In this document: in pieces, positions 36,101-59,439 of the stretch | How the letters are laid out: the number at the start of each line of letters is the position of its first letter | Position numbering within the stretch: the first letter of the stretch is position 1 | From: Paralichthys olivaceus | Taxonomy: Eukaryota; Chordata; Actinopteri; Pleuronectiformes; Paralichthyidae | Reading direction: 5' to 3' | Assembly (NCBI RefSeq): GCF_024713975.1 | Contig: NC_091095.1 | Span: 1,690,001 to 1,754,000 of the forward strand | Length of the DNA stretch: 64,000 bases | The notes under the pieces: model-generated | What the model saw: only the letters and a program-made list of their open reading frames with translations | Databases searched by the model: none | Told to the model about the DNA's origin: nothing | Position numbers and translations under genes: made by a program

Positions 36101-37326
36101 TGACTCCTGTTTATAACTGTGGGGGAGTAAATGAAGAGTACTCACAAAAACACATGTCTCTGCCTGCAGCTGTGACACAGTGACAGTACAATGTACTCGA
36201 CTGGAGCAACTGTGACCGTTTGGAAATACTGAACTTGTTTCTCTGGTCTTTACCAAGAGTCTGGCAACATCACACGTCCCTGGAGAGAAACCTGAATGTC
36301 TCCATCTCTTTCTGATCGTGGAACATGTAGATGAAGCATTTGACTTCGATACTCGTCTCTAACTTGAGCCTTTTTATTGGTGTAAAAAATTACTTGTTCA
36401 GTTTTTTCGTGGACTGCATCAGTTGCTCCATTCGTTTAAATCGTAAACACTGCTGCCGTGTTGTTGCTGCCGGCAGAGAAGATCCACTGGACTGTTGTTG
36501 TTGTCACTTTCATTTATCCACATTAATAAACCCTGATGAGACGACGTAATGATTCTATATCTTGTTACTCAATTAAACATGACTCCTCGTCTCCTTGTTG
36601 TCATTCTGCAGGTGTGTGACTCCACAACAACAGACCATAGTCAGGCCCCCCCCCCAAAAAAAAAACTATTTATATTTAATCTCATTGCACATATTCAAAA
36701 CACTGAGTATGAGAGACTCGAAGGTGAAGATATATCTTCACATTGTTTATGAGATGTCCATCTCTGTGCAGCCTGGTACTTCTGATCTTTTCTGCCGCCT
36801 TGTGGTCAAACACTGTTTTTACTTGGATCACTACACATCTAAAACTCAGAGAAAAGAAGGACATCTCAGCAATTATTTCAATACACAACGAACACACCCA
36901 CAATGCAACTCTACATCTGCAGAGCTATAAACCAAATACTCTGACTGGACGGTGTAAATGTCCGTCCTGCTGAATGTCTGCAAACATCACACGGCAGCAG
37001 TTCTGCAGGTGGAGTCACACATTCAGCTCGTCAACGCTAAAACACATTTAAAACACAGTGTGGTGACAAAACGTGTGTTTTAGCTTCATTTGATGGAGTT
37101 GGACAGTTTCCCACATTTTAACAAACTCAAGGAAATACATCTTCATCTGACAAATCATTGATGACTACAAAAGAACATCTTCAATTGATGCATACAAAGA
37201 GATGGCAGTTTTTAAAGATAAGTTGGAGAGAGTAATAAACCTTGTCTCGGGTGTAGAGAACGTAGAGAGCAGAATGGATCTACTGCACAGAGAGGAGGAA
37301 ACCTGGAGTATTAGAAAACCAGAAGC
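33143..37326. other. 3' flank of the receptor gene, no gene recognised
   Basis: AT-rich DNA with alternating AT/CATA tracts at about 34360-34400 and 34703-34718. The open frames (for example around 35055-35529 and 36595-36970) are short, overlap on both strands and match no family I know. Confidence 0.5.
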
Positions 37327-37332
37327 TTTATT
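37327..37332 (-). terminator. poly(A) signal for the small minus-strand gene
   Basis: AATAAA on the minus strand, 159 bases past the TAA at 37491. Confidence 0.4.
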
Positions 37333-37490
37333 TTGTAGTTCATACAGTGAGAGTTTGGTTCATCACAGTCTGCAGAACACCTGAGGGGGGGGGATCGAAC
37401 CACGCCCCCTCAGGTGTTCCTCCAGCCCCGGTGCTCGGTTTTAAACTGGGCCTTTAGAACCAACACGTTTAACGAACATCACAAATGACT

Positions 37491-37694
37491 TTAACGCAGC
37501 TTCAGAAATAACAAGTCTGTTAGAACCACTTCACTCTCCCGGGGTTCGAGACCCTCCCGCGGGGTCTGAGCTTCGGCTGAGAGGCGGAACACCACCGGGT
37601 CCAGCGTCTCCACGTGCCGCCGCAGGGCAGCGTCTTCTCCCGGCTGGAGAGCGGACGGAGACACGACGTCCCGGTTCTGTCCCGTTAGCATCAT
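37491..37694 (-). CDS. unrecognised small protein, 67 residues
   Basis: The minus-strand frame runs from ATG 37694 to TAA 37491. It begins MMLTGQNRDVV and ends DLLFLKLR. Its composition is acidic/basic mixed with no signal peptide, membrane helix or cysteine. Gene-like context: upstream on the minus strand is a CpG-rich segment (37600-37900) with a consensus donor GCG|GTGAGT after 37818 and possible acceptors ending near 37715 or 37698, so a spliced 5' UTR is plausible. Downstream is AATAAA at 37332-37327. The frame could also be the first coding exon of a longer protein, since weak donors (for example AGA|GTGAAG near 37539) lie inside it, but I find no fitting second exon. I recognise no family and assign no function. 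Confidence 0.4.
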   Translation of the reverse strand: MMLTGQNRDVVSPSALQPGEDAALRRHVETLDPVVFRLSAEAQTPREGLEPRESEVVLTDLLFLKLR

Positions 37695-37920
37695 TACTGC
37701 AGGTGTCTCACCTGGAGGCTAGCGGGGCTAAGCTAACGAGCCAGGTGCTGAGGCCCAGACACCCGCTCACCGCTCCGACTCTTCAGATGAACACATGAAT
37801 CAAACCACGTCACTCACCGCGACCCGCAGCTCGGCTCCCCACGAGGACCACAAACCACGTGATTCACGTCACTTCAGGCTTCTTAACGTGCGAGCGGAGC
37901 CTCAAGTGGACACTCGGTGA
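37600..37920. promoter_or_regulatory. CpG-rich promoter-like segment
   Basis: CpG dinucleotides are visibly denser than in the surrounding DNA, and a minus-strand GTGAGT donor lies at 37817-37812. It most likely drives the small minus-strand gene. Confidence 0.4.
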
Positions 37921-38733
37921 ACTGCAGCCTCTGGCACTTCCGCCTCCTCAGGGTTCTCTTCAATCAGTCAAGGTAACACGTGACATCACACATCCGTTTG
38001 ATTCAAACTTATTTCAAAAATAAAAGCACGTGAAACAGAAGCCGCCCCCCCCCCACATCTTTTCTCCCTGTTTTGTTTTGCACCAACGATCCGAGCACAT
38101 TCTCTGTCTGCTGAAAACTCTACCAGTAAATATGATTCAGATTCTGCACAATGCAATCAGACTTTCTGCAGGACTGTTGAATTGGACAGCATTAGTTTGA
38201 GCTAGATGTTCCTAATAAACTGACAGTTTAAGTCAATCAATGACTCAATAGAACATGTAACACAGTGTTTCACAGAATGAAAGCACAGGACACGGAGATG
38301 TGGCCAACAATTATATAAAGATGTGTATTTTGTATAGTTGATATTCATGACAACAAATGTGCCATCATTGATTCTTTAAGTTTAAAGTGTAATTGTGGCT
38401 CCTGAGTGAAGGTTGTTTTGTAACCCTTCTTTATGAGCAGAGAATGACAAACACTTGATAAACAGCAAAACATTTTACAAACCTGAGTTCTGACAATTAT
38501 GTTGAACCTCCTGTGAACTATTTAAAATGTTATAAATATTTATTATTCTAAAGGAAATTGCAGCTATATATTTATATAGTAGTTAGGTTACATCTCTATA
38601 TATGTTTTTATAGTAGGTACAGTTTTTGATCTTATATTTTTTACATCTTGCTGAGTGTGTTATGTGACTGATACCTTGCTGTTGTAACGGAGGAATATCT
38701 TATCCCAGACATCTGTATTTGGGATAAATGAAC

Positions 38734-38786
38734 TCTATCTATCTATCTCTCTATCTATCTCTCTATCTCTCTCTCTCTCTATCTAC
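38734..38786 (+). repeat. (CTAT)n/(CTCT)n microsatellite
   Basis: Imperfect CTAT and CT units, directly before the transposon-like repeat. Confidence 0.95.
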
Positions 38787-38805
38787 TGTGTATATCTGTC
38801 TATTT

Positions 38806-39062
38806 AAACTTTATGGACAAAGGCATTGGGACACCTACACATTCAACTACAGGAGCTTTAATGACCTCCTATTATAAAGCCATATAGGCATTAATATGGA
38901 GTTGGTCCCGTCTTGCCCACTCTTCTTGGTGGAAGAGATCATTTGCGAGGTCAGACAGATGTTGGACGAGTGGTTCCGCCGCTCTACTTCATCCCAGAGG
39001 TGTTGGATGTGGTTGAGGGAGGAGCTCTGTCAAGTTCTTCCACACCAAACTCACCCAACGCA
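38806..39062 (+). mobile_element. DNA-transposon-like dispersed repeat remnant
   Basis: It contains ATGGACAAAGGCATTGGGAC, GGCATTAATATGGAGTTGGT, CAGATGTTGGACGA and CAAGTTCTTCCACACCAAAC in the order I remember from a very common fish non-autonomous repeat. No transposase frame is present. The central part is shortened compared with my memory of the family, and the exact class is not certain. Confidence 0.65.
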
Positions 39063-39101
39063 TAGACAATGAGTGAAGTTTCATTCAAGGTGTGAGTTAA
39101 G

Positions 39102-39133
<32 letters not shown>

Positions 39134-39364
39134 CCTTCAACACAGGGATAGCAGTCAAATGCCTTTATTTTGAAAACCCCTGCCAGGAAGGAAGTCGCTC
39201 TCTCTTCATCACTTCACATGTCACTGATGTCACCAGCGTCTTCACCATCCTCCCACAACACAACACAACAACACAATACAACACACCAACACTACAACAC
39301 ACCACAACACCACACCACCACCACCACCACACCACCGTGTCGCCTCCACACCATGGGGCTGTGA

Positions 39365-50696
<11,332 letters not shown>

Positions 50697-51839
50697 CCTG
50701 CAGCCTCTTAGCGACGGACTCACACCGCTTACATCCAAAAATGGAAACAAGGCTGAGTTCATTTCAATCTCCATTCCTACAGCTCGTTACCTGATCAGTA
50801 ACAACAGCGCCCTCCTGTGTCCATATATGCGGTATGACATAGTAGCTTCCTTTTAGATATTTTGAGCAGCCAGGTGGGCAGTGATCATCTCAATGTAAAC
50901 AGCTGTGAATTTATGTAAATGAAACATTGACCTGATTGTTCAAGACATTTAACGTGTGTGTAACAGAAATTGCTCACTCCTCACGTTCTGGGTGTAGATG
51001 TTCGATGTTTTTCAGGTAAACTTTGTCGCCCAGCATCTAAACAGAACACATGTTTGAAACTGGAAGAAAATGATGAACGTTTCATTTCTAATGGAGGAGT
51101 GGCAGCATTTAAACAAAGGGAATCTACGCTGTAGAGGAGCGGACCATCCATTTTCAATACATTCCTTTAGTGTCAGTGTTCGTTGTAGAATTCCTCCTGA
51201 ATAGGACGTTCTATTTAATATTGGCCTATAAGCTGCAGTTGCTGGCACTAACCTTAATCCACCTTCTAGTGTTTGCAAGGTGAGAATATTTTACTACAAA
51301 GACGAGGTGTCGGACTCGAGCTTTTAGATGTGTGAATGTAGAATGTGTGTGTGTGTGTGTGTGTGTGTCTGCTATATGGTAAGACTACTTTTGTTAGTAG
51401 TAACAGTTATCCTGTTATCTTGAACGAGTGGATGGATATAGGATCTATTGTGAGAAATACTGTGTGGGTACTTTGAAAGAGAAAATAGGAGATAAAGTCT
51501 ATTTACTTACTTATAATTATAGAGGCCTCTGTTCATATCAGCAACAGACTGTTTTAGAAAATCCTGCAGTATTACTCAGCCGTATGAAGGCAAAGTGCAG
51601 AGACGAGGTTTTTAATCAAAGACGCAAACATGAAAGTTTGCTTTGCCATAAACAAATAAAATACTGTCAAAATACCATAACATTTAAAAATTATATTCTG
51701 GTTCTGGACACAATGGCTGATCAGATTTTTTTTAAATTTGTTTTGCACTGCACATAATTGGCGAAAACGAGCGATAGCCATATTTGTGAGTGACAGGGAA
51801 ACACAAACTCAGTGCAGCTAACATTAACTGCACCGGTTT

Positions 51840-52385
51840 CCCTGCCCCAATACCAATTTTGATACCTGGACTTTGTGTATCGGCCGATAACGAGTATCGA
51901 TCTGATACCAGAGCATTGATACAAATGATTTGTGATATATTTTAATGGTTGAATGCTTCTAACCCTGTATGGAAGTGAGAAGTTCTATCATTGTTGTGCG
52001 GCCTATTGCAAGTGCTGTAAATGGCAACACTATCCATTGAAACTGAAGTCAAGCAAATGGCATACGTCGTATTTCTTGTTGGACTTCTCAGCATGAGATA
52101 TTTCTGACATTTGAACCCGCTACACTACCAGAAATCACTTCTTCTTCGCCTCTCTAAAAACAGTACTTGCCAGTGGCAGCGAAGCACAACTGCTTTTTTG
52201 GAGCTGCGAAGAAGAAGAAGAAGAAGTGACTTCCAGGAAAAGAAAATTGCACTTTTATCCAGGTGAAACTCGTAACCTTTAAAAACATTGTATCAGATTA
52301 AGACATAGAGTTGCTTTCTTGCTGATTCCTGTATCGAGAGGCATTTCTGACGCTGATATCGATGTCGGAGCATCTCTAAACAGAA
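51840..52385. mobile_element. probable MITE-like insertion in the eeig2 3' UTR
   Basis: The left end has TGCCCCAATACCAATTTTGA and the right end, reversed, GATGCTCCGACATCGATATC. They are similar in register, as expected for decayed terminal inverted repeats. Internal phrases such as GTATCGGCCGATAACGAG are familiar from fish repeats. No transposase frame. Confidence 0.4.
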
Positions 52386-53724
52386 CAGGATCTCCTACGA
52401 TAGACATGCTATTATGTATTCCTACGCTTGGCTAGGCTTTCCTGCCACGTGAGCTCGCCCGCTGACCGGGACGCTTACGTCAGTGAACAAGATCCTGTGA
52501 TGCAGCTGTGATCTCATGAAGTGTGACTGATCAATACTGTAGTGTGTACAGTACAGTGAAGGACTAGTAACTAACTAATCCACTGCCATAGAGAAAATAC
52601 GACCCAGAGTAATGCAGTAACTTCCTGTGCGTGTGTCTCCTAGCAACATATCAGCTGTTGGCTCAAGCGAGCAGATCATTAACATTTAGTGCTGCAGAAA
52701 AAGCTAATGACAACACCGCGGTGAGAATTGTGTCACGCATGCAGATGATTTGCATCAATAGGGGATTAAGTGAACAATTTGTTAGACTGAGAGCAAATCA
52801 GCCAAAGTACACAACACACTGACGTACCTGGGACCTCGTCAGGCCTATGCATAAACTAATGGTAATATTAGACACATCATAAAAACCGTAAACAGACTGT
52901 ACACCATCTGTAATCTCCTGTCTCCTGTCATTACCCACAGTAGAGCCAAGATACTCCCTCTTCTAGTCAAACTATAAACATGTTATATCGATATCTGCAC
53001 ACGTATCATCAGTGTACGGTGTTTTAACTATGCGTCAGTGTTCCGTTTCTACGTTCTGCATGATTGCGACGTCCGTTAGCGAGCGTGCAGAACTTGCCAC
53101 GTCATCTTTTTTTTTTTTTTTTCTAATTTGATACCGTGCTATTTTTTAATCTTGATATTTCCACACTGAAGAGATGATTTCTCTTGCCTGTTAGCATGTA
53201 GCAAGTCATTCTGTTCTCATCACGTACTGTTCGAAGCTCCAACTTCTGTGTTACTGTAAATCAATGTTCTCATTTTGTGTTTCAGCATGGTTTAAATGTT
53301 CCTGTGTTAACATATTATCTTTGTTTTTGAAACTATCATTGCTGATATTGTGCCATATTTTTGCTAAATATATTTTTTTTTGGGGGGGGGGGGTCATCAG
53401 CACTACATAGTTCAGACAGTGTTAAGTGTATGGCTACCAAATATCAAATATTACATTATATTATGTCTTTTTTTTGGAATCAGATCACTTACACCTGTGT
53501 GACGCAGGTGTGTTCATCTTGGTACCTAACATGTTGTTCCAAACATGGTTGCTTCTTCTCTTCTGTGAAGCTGTTGTCTTTATAAAACTGTAATATGTAT
53601 TCTCCTGTAAAGTGACGTTCTGTTCTGACACTGTCCAGTGTTTCCTGTTACAGACTCGTATTTTTGACCAACATTTGCTTCCTTAACAAGTGTACTGGAT
53701 GCTTCTGACGTGTACCTTGCACTG

Positions 53725-53730
53725 AATAAA
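53725..53730 (+). terminator. eeig2: poly(A) signal of eeig2
   Basis: AATAAA in GCACTGAATAAAACTCTG, followed by a GT-rich stretch (CAGTGTGTACAG), as expected for a cleavage site near 53745. Confidence 0.7.
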
Positions 53731-53805
53731 ACTCTGTAAAAGCCTCAGTGTGTACAGATCGTCTTCGTTAAGCTCCCAGAGTTCACAATAATAACATCTC
53801 ACAGT

Positions 53806-53811
53806 TTTATT
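53806..53811 (-). terminator. henmt1: poly(A) signal of henmt1
   Basis: AATAAA on the minus strand, 160 bases after the henmt1 TGA (53974-53972). It faces the eeig2 signal 75 bases away. Confidence 0.6.
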
Positions 53812-53971
53812 GTGATTTTTACATTTGAATTCATTTTAAAGACTAAATTATATATTCTCTCTTTAACAACTGGATGCATACTCAAAACAAAAACTTGCAT
53901 TCCAAATAAGCCTCGTTGAATCTGAACAAGAGACCTACTTTGTCCTGGAAACAAAAGCTGCATCCTCCAGG

Positions 53972-56900
53972 TCAAACATTTGCCTCCCAGTCCTCCTCTT
54001 GTTCTGCAGGGTCGGACCGGTGCCTGCTGGCCTGTTCGTACCCGCTGTCCTCCAGCTCATCCGGATCCTCCTCCTCCTCTTCAAGGTGTAAAAACACAAA
54101 TGAACGACCAGTGTCACAACATCAGAATATTTCAGGTGTCACTTCCATAGTCTGAGCAGGAAAACAGTCTGTGACATCAGCTGATGATGCTAGAGAGAGA
54201 TGGTTGTTGAGTTTTACGAAACCACCATGGACGTAATGTGCCGTTGAAACAGTGACATCAGCTGGACAAACCTTAGTACTGCATTTTTTAGGGTTTGAAG
54301 TTTCCCTGTGGAATTCTCTTTTGAGCAAACAAAGTGTTCACATTTTGTCGTATTCACTAAAACCCGACTGATTTTATTAACTTCTGTGTCTGAGGCTTGA
54401 TATTTTATAGTTTTTCCATAATTTTGGTTTAGTAGTTAATTTAAATTAGTAAATTAGAAGAGAACACAAATGCAACCAAATATATATAATTTGAATTACA
54501 AAAAGAAATACATAAATGCAGAGTTGAGAGTAACTCTGTCTCATTGGTGTGGAGGAAATACATACGCACCACAAACCTGCTAAATAACACAGATTTTAGT
54601 TATTACATTTTACACATCTAGTGAGGACAAAACTAAATTGATCAGATGACCACAGTACCTTGTTCATGGCAATTTACAAGCACAGCATCACCGTCCTGGC
54701 TCAGTTCAACATCGGGGTCATCCATCAGTAGACGTCTGAGATTACCCAGACTTCCACTCAGGGTGCTGACTCTGGGACAGCAGGACCACAGCACATCCAG
54801 GGGAACAGACACACATCTAGGCAATAGGGATGTGAATCTCTGTCACTGAGGCCAATGTGATACACATCTCAATGCACAGTCAACGATTTCGGTGTGAATA
54901 CTCTCCAGGTCATGATCTGTATACCACAAATGACAACTCTATCCCACCTAACCTTCCTTACAGAAACACACCTGAATGATGTGCAGGAATCTTGTCGTCT
55001 TTGGAAATGTGTCCAAAACTCTCCTTCATCCTCCGACGCTCCTCTCTCACAGTGCAATACTGGATTTCTCATCTCCGCTCTGCAGACTGTAGAGTTGTTT
55101 GAAAAAGAGACAGAACCGATCAAGCGGATCAAAAAGCACCTATACTAAGCACGGACTGTATCTTCACCTGTCTGCTCTTCTACTCCTTCTTCTCCTTCCT
55201 CCGTCTCAAACAGTGTGTAATAGACGTTCCCCTCGCCACTCTTCTTCCCCATCCATCTCTTCAGTTTTTCTGTCCAACACACAACCTCGCTCACCAGGAC
55301 CCTCCGCAGGATGTTGTTGTCACGCAGGCTGGGATAGTTAACGCTGTACAGCTGACACAGAAACACATCAAACACACATATCAGATCAAAGCTCGGAGCT
55401 GAACACATGGAGAATCAAAGAATCAAAGATTACAGATCAACGACAGCAGATCAGGTAAAAACATTCGAACCAAGAGACTGAGATCACCGTGAGTTAATCT
55501 GCAAGCCTAGTTTTTTTACTATTATTAAAATCTAATTACTGGGTCTTGTTTTTCAATGGGACATTATGGGAGGTCCGTGATTGGCTGAGGTATGGGTGTC
55601 CAGACCGTCGCTGCAGTTCGTAGGAGTTACCAGCAGAGGCCAGTAAAGTGCCTGATGCTGTTAAAGCAACTCACGAGAAAGAAGCCACGTCAACAGCTGA
55701 GCCACCAGGAGGTCCAACACGTTCAATATACTCACAAGTTTGTACGAAAAAACCTCCTCTGCGTCGTCACCACCCAACACGTTGCTGTCATCTCCTCGCT
55801 CGAGTCGCCGAAAGACCCCGATCTGAGAGCAGAAGCCGACACTCTCCTGGTATCCTGACGCCAGATGTCCAACACCAGTGAACTCCACCTTATAACCAAA
55901 CTTCAAACACACCTTCAGAGCCCTGAGGATGATGGTTGAATGATGTCGTTCAGTACCAGATCTAACAGCATGGATCAATCCTCACCGGCATATGAAAAGT
56001 CAAAGAGCGTTCTGTACCAGGATCTGAACTCTGCTCTGCTCCACTCAAACTTGTGGTCACTGTGCCTGAAACCTCTCAGTCCGGGGAGGAGGGGGTTGAA
56101 CTCACAGTTCGGGGTGCTGACAATGACGGCCACCGGGGTCATGTAACCAAACACGACCTCAGAGAATCGCTCCACGTCAGCAAGAGTGAGGTGCTCTATG
56201 CTGGAGACATCCGGAGAGGAAACACGGTGATAGACAGAGAGCAACGGAAAGATGAAACCAACACGAAGAGGAACTTACAGCTCGATACTGGTCACCAGAT
56301 CAAATCCTCTGAGGCGAGCGTCTTTTTCTGTGACTGAGCCCTGGTACAGTTCCACGCACAGCGGATCGTAGCTTGGCTGCAGGTAGTCGGTCGATATAGG
56401 AGCTAGTGCATGCCTGACAGAAGACACAAGCCTTTTTAAGGTTCATAAAATAAACAGTGACATCACATCTTCTCATCTATTGACAACATGGATGTTTGTT
56501 CACTTCTTTACACTTAGAAAAGTCGACAACATCAATTGTTTGCGCATAAAACTGAAGGTAAAGTATATAATTTAGTGGAATGGTTACATTTACTTGTATT
56601 TATACATTATTTAATCTTAGAGAAAGTTAATACCTCCAACTACACACATTAATTCTAGATGTATACAACTCTTACTTGACAGATGATGAATTTTATTTAT
56701 AAACTGACTCACATCTTCTTCTTGACTTTGGTCCCGTCGATGTCCAAACCGACCAGAAGATGAACTTCACGGTGAAACTTGAGCCTTTTGAGGAGGCTAC
56801 ACTCGCTGCAGCCCAGATCGAGCACCTGAGGACCAGGACATGTAGAAATCAACCACAGGAACAAACCTGCATCAACAAGAACCACACGTTACAGTTAAAC

Positions 56901-57537
56901 CACGGGAACGAGCTGCTGAACCACTGCTGCTGGCTCTGGTACTGAAGTTAGTTAGCTCAGGTCAGGAAGAAGCTGGCTCGGGTCAGGAAGTTAGTTAGCT
57001 TAAGTAATGAAGTTAGCTGGTTCAGATAATGAAGTTAGCTGGCTCAAGTAATGAAGTTAGTTAGCTCAGGTCATGAAGTTAGTTAGCGCAAGTTATGAAG
57101 TTAGTTAGCTCAAGTAATGAAGCTAGTTAGCTCAGGTACTGAAGTTAACTAGCTCAGGTAATGAAGTTAGTTAGCTCAGGTACTGAAGTTAGCTATCTTA
57201 AGTAATGAAGTTAGCTGGTTCAGATAATGAAGTTAGCTAGCTCAGATACTGAAGTTAACTAGCTTAAGTACTGAAGTTAACTAGCTCAGATACTGAAGTT
57301 AGTTAGCTCAGGTACTGAAGTTAGTTAGCTCAGATACTGAAGTTAACTAGCTTAAGTACTGAAGTTAACTAGCTCAGGTACTGAAGTTAGCTCTGAGTGT
57401 TAGCTTTGATGCTAACGTGTTTATATTAAACCAGTTGTTAAAAAGTGTGAAACCTTCTGAGGCTTGTTCTTCTTCACAAAGTCGATAACGAACTGGTGCC
57501 TCTGTCTGTGCAGCGCCGGCTTGAATATCGGCTCCAT
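53972..57537 (-). CDS. henmt1: HENMT1, small RNA 2'-O-methyltransferase (piRNA 3' end), 9 coding exons
   Basis: Exons in transcript order: 57537-57454, 56825-56713, 56413-56279, 56200-56018, 55922-55736, 55351-55168, 55086-54972, 54816-54659, 54078-53972. All phases join (1266 bases, 421 residues; human about 393). The enzyme uses SAM to methylate the 3'-terminal ribose of piRNAs in germ cells. Visible landmarks: [13 protein letters not shown] at the start, SAM motif [12 protein letters not shown] (residues 29-40), metal-binding Glu110, Glu113 and His114 in SIELIEHL, His160 in SDHKFEW, and VEFTGVGH near the end of the fold. The second Gly of the usual GCG SAM motif is Ser here. The tail is acidic ([16 protein letters not shown]). 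Exons 7 and 8, the least conserved, were fixed by phase and are less certain. The gene is convergent with eeig2. A minisatellite fills intron 1. Confidence 0.92.
54440..54560 (+). repeat. short copy of the intron-1 MITE-like repeat
   Basis: Shares AACACAAATGCAACCA and following AT-rich text with 42265-42320. It lies in the last henmt1 intron. Confidence 0.4.
56942..57395 (-). repeat. 22-base minisatellite in henmt1 intron 1
   Basis: About 20 units of 22 bases built on TGAAGTTAGTTAGCTCAGG. Variants replace TTAGCTC with CTGGTTC, CTAGCTT and similar. It occupies most of the first intron, up to 60 bases from the exon 1 donor. Confidence 0.95.
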
Positions 57538-57769
57538 CTTTCCTTCTCACGGGGCCCGGTACCGTCCACACGTCCTCCGGCCGGTGGGGGGCGCTGTCTC
57601 CCACCGTCCACCTGATGCTTTTTCCCGGTGACGTCACTTTTTAAAACCGTCCCGGTGTGCTCCCGGTCGTCGTCTCTTCCGTGTGAACACCACGTGTCAC
57701 CGGTACACCGAGCGAAGTTCTTCAACTGTTGGTGCAAACGTTCAGCTGGTGTCATGGATGGACCCATCA

Positions 57770-57860
57770 GATTCTGGTGGTCAGAGGTCAAAGGTCAAGG
57801 TCAGTCATCCCCCGAGAACACGTGCTTTGCCTCGTGAACGCCATATCTCAGGAACACCTG
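57770..57860 (-). repeat. AGGTCA-bearing dispersed repeat fragment upstream of henmt1
   Basis: It contains CAGAGGTCAAAGGTCAAGG and CGTGAACGCCATATCTCAGG, both phrases (in reverse orientation) of a repeat common in fish genomes. It gives henmt1 a DR1-type AGGTCAAAGGTCA motif about 250 bases upstream of its ATG. Confidence 0.55.
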
Positions 57861-58424
57861 TCAATCACCCAGATCTACATTCTATTTATTATCATCATCA
57901 TTATTATTATTATCATGACTCGGCCTGAATACCAGTGAAGTTAATGGTTTGGTTTAATCGTGTGTTTGCCCAAATGGTAAAAATGAATTAAATGGCCAAA
58001 TGTCCCTCAGTGAGGCCTGTAGTGTTTTTAAATTTAACATGCAGGAGTTTGGGATCAAGACCTGAAGCTCTGATGAGCAAACAGGGTTTGAGTAGTGTTG
58101 CTTCTTATGAATAAGAATTCAATTGAATCCAGTATTTTCCTCCTTGTTTTTCTATAAATGTAGGATGAGTCATGTTTTCCATGGACTGAGCAGATAAAAA
58201 GCAGTTTTGTGGGAATAGGTGTTTTACATTTTTGCAAAATCATAACTCAAACAACTCCCAGACACAGAGAGAAACTACCCATTGAAGTGTCATTGATATT
58301 AAGCCTCCTGCTTCCTCACAGTAACACTGAATATGTGTGAACGATACCTGAATATGACCCAAATGTACAAATCTACTCTCCCTCCAGAAAGAGCGCTGGG
58401 ATTATATGAACGATGCATAAAGAT

Positions 58425-58550
58425 GAGCGACATGACAGCTCCCGAAAAAAGTGAAGCCAGAAGGTCTCGTCAGGTGACTGGCCACATCTCTCCTCCTCCA
58501 TGTTAATGGGTGGTACATGAACCAAACTCAAGAGTCAAAGCACACGTCAA
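58425..58550 (+). repeat. divergent copy of the 'ctggtggctgg / ctcctccatgtta' repeat
   Basis: Shares GTGAAGCCAG, GACTGGCCACA and CTCCTCCTCCATGTTAATGG with the other copies in this window. Confidence 0.5.
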
Positions 58551-59095
58551 GTTAATTTTTTATAACTTTGATTTTGTTATTTTATGCTTTAAAAACAGTC
58601 ATTTAAAAACATCATGATTGGCAGAAACAATAAACACAGACGGTTTTCACAGAGGGGTGTTTTAATGATACACAGATTTTTTTGAATTGCTAAAAATAGA
58701 AATCTGTTCATAAAATGCAGAGTCAGATTTTACATCTTAAAAGAAAATATACTGCATGGTTTTAAAAATGTTTCTGGATAAATGATCTGTTTATTTGTTT
58801 ACACCACCTCCTGTTAGTTTCACAATCATCCAGAGAATCTAATAACCTACCTCCATAATAAAACCATTTTTGATAAATATATCATTTCTGCAATACTTTG
58901 TTAGACAGCTATGGAGCCAACATGTTGCTATGATACCAGCCACAATTATGAGAATGTATACAAGCTATCGCTAACAAAGATTCGTAAGCATTCAAATCTA
59001 AAAGGTGCTCCTCGGGTTTGATCATAATTTATTTGAGACGTGTAAGTCGTACTCCAGAGAGAAGAATTCTGTTATAGCTCTGCAGTTGTAATTAC

Positions 59096-59101
59096 TTTAT
59101 T
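59096..59101 (-). terminator. candidate poly(A) signal of fndc7-like gene
   Basis: AATAAA on the minus strand about 340 bases beyond the proposed TGA. Confidence 0.35.
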
Positions 59102-59439
59102 TTTTACAGTTTCCCCCTTAAAGTTCTTAGAGATTGAACCGGTAACAAATCTGTTATTGACGCTAAAGAACAGAGAAGACAAACATGCAGTGTAACCAGT
59201 GTTGTGGTGTTTCTGCTGAGTTCAGTGTAGATTGATCCGTGCTGTTTCATTAGGAGGCACCGGTGGTTCTGCAGTGTCGGCAGGAGTGGTTGTCTTGGGT
59301 GGAATCTTTTTTGGCTGTAACCTCCAGGCAGTAGGTGATTCGGGGCTTAAGATCAGTCTCTCCGTCAAAATCCTCTTCCATGGTTCTCGCTCTCACTGAC
59401 GCGTCACTCTGGTCCTGAATTTTGAGTGTGTCGTCCACT

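Larger units (their letters stand above)
50697..53730 (+). other. eeig2: eeig2 3' UTR, repeat-bearing
   Basis: From the TAG stop to the first canonical AATAAA (53725-53730) there are 3 kb with no other gene. It holds a GT run (51342-51369), a probable MITE-like insertion (51840-52385), a GAAGAAG run (52208-52228), a poly-T (53107-53122) and a T/G-run (53371-53392). The UTR assignment assumes no earlier functional poly(A) site. Confidence 0.5.
57538..59439. other. henmt1 promoter and henmt1-fndc7 intergenic region
   Basis: The first 150 bases upstream of the henmt1 ATG are CpG-rich and probably hold its promoter. At 57770-57860 lies a fragment of the AGGTCA-bearing dispersed repeat. At 58425-58550 is a divergent copy of the rhombic repeat family (GTGAAGCCAG, CTCCTCCATGTTAATGG). 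The remainder to 59100 is AT-rich with no gene. A minus-strand AATAAA at 59101-59096 may end fndc7. Confidence 0.5.
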
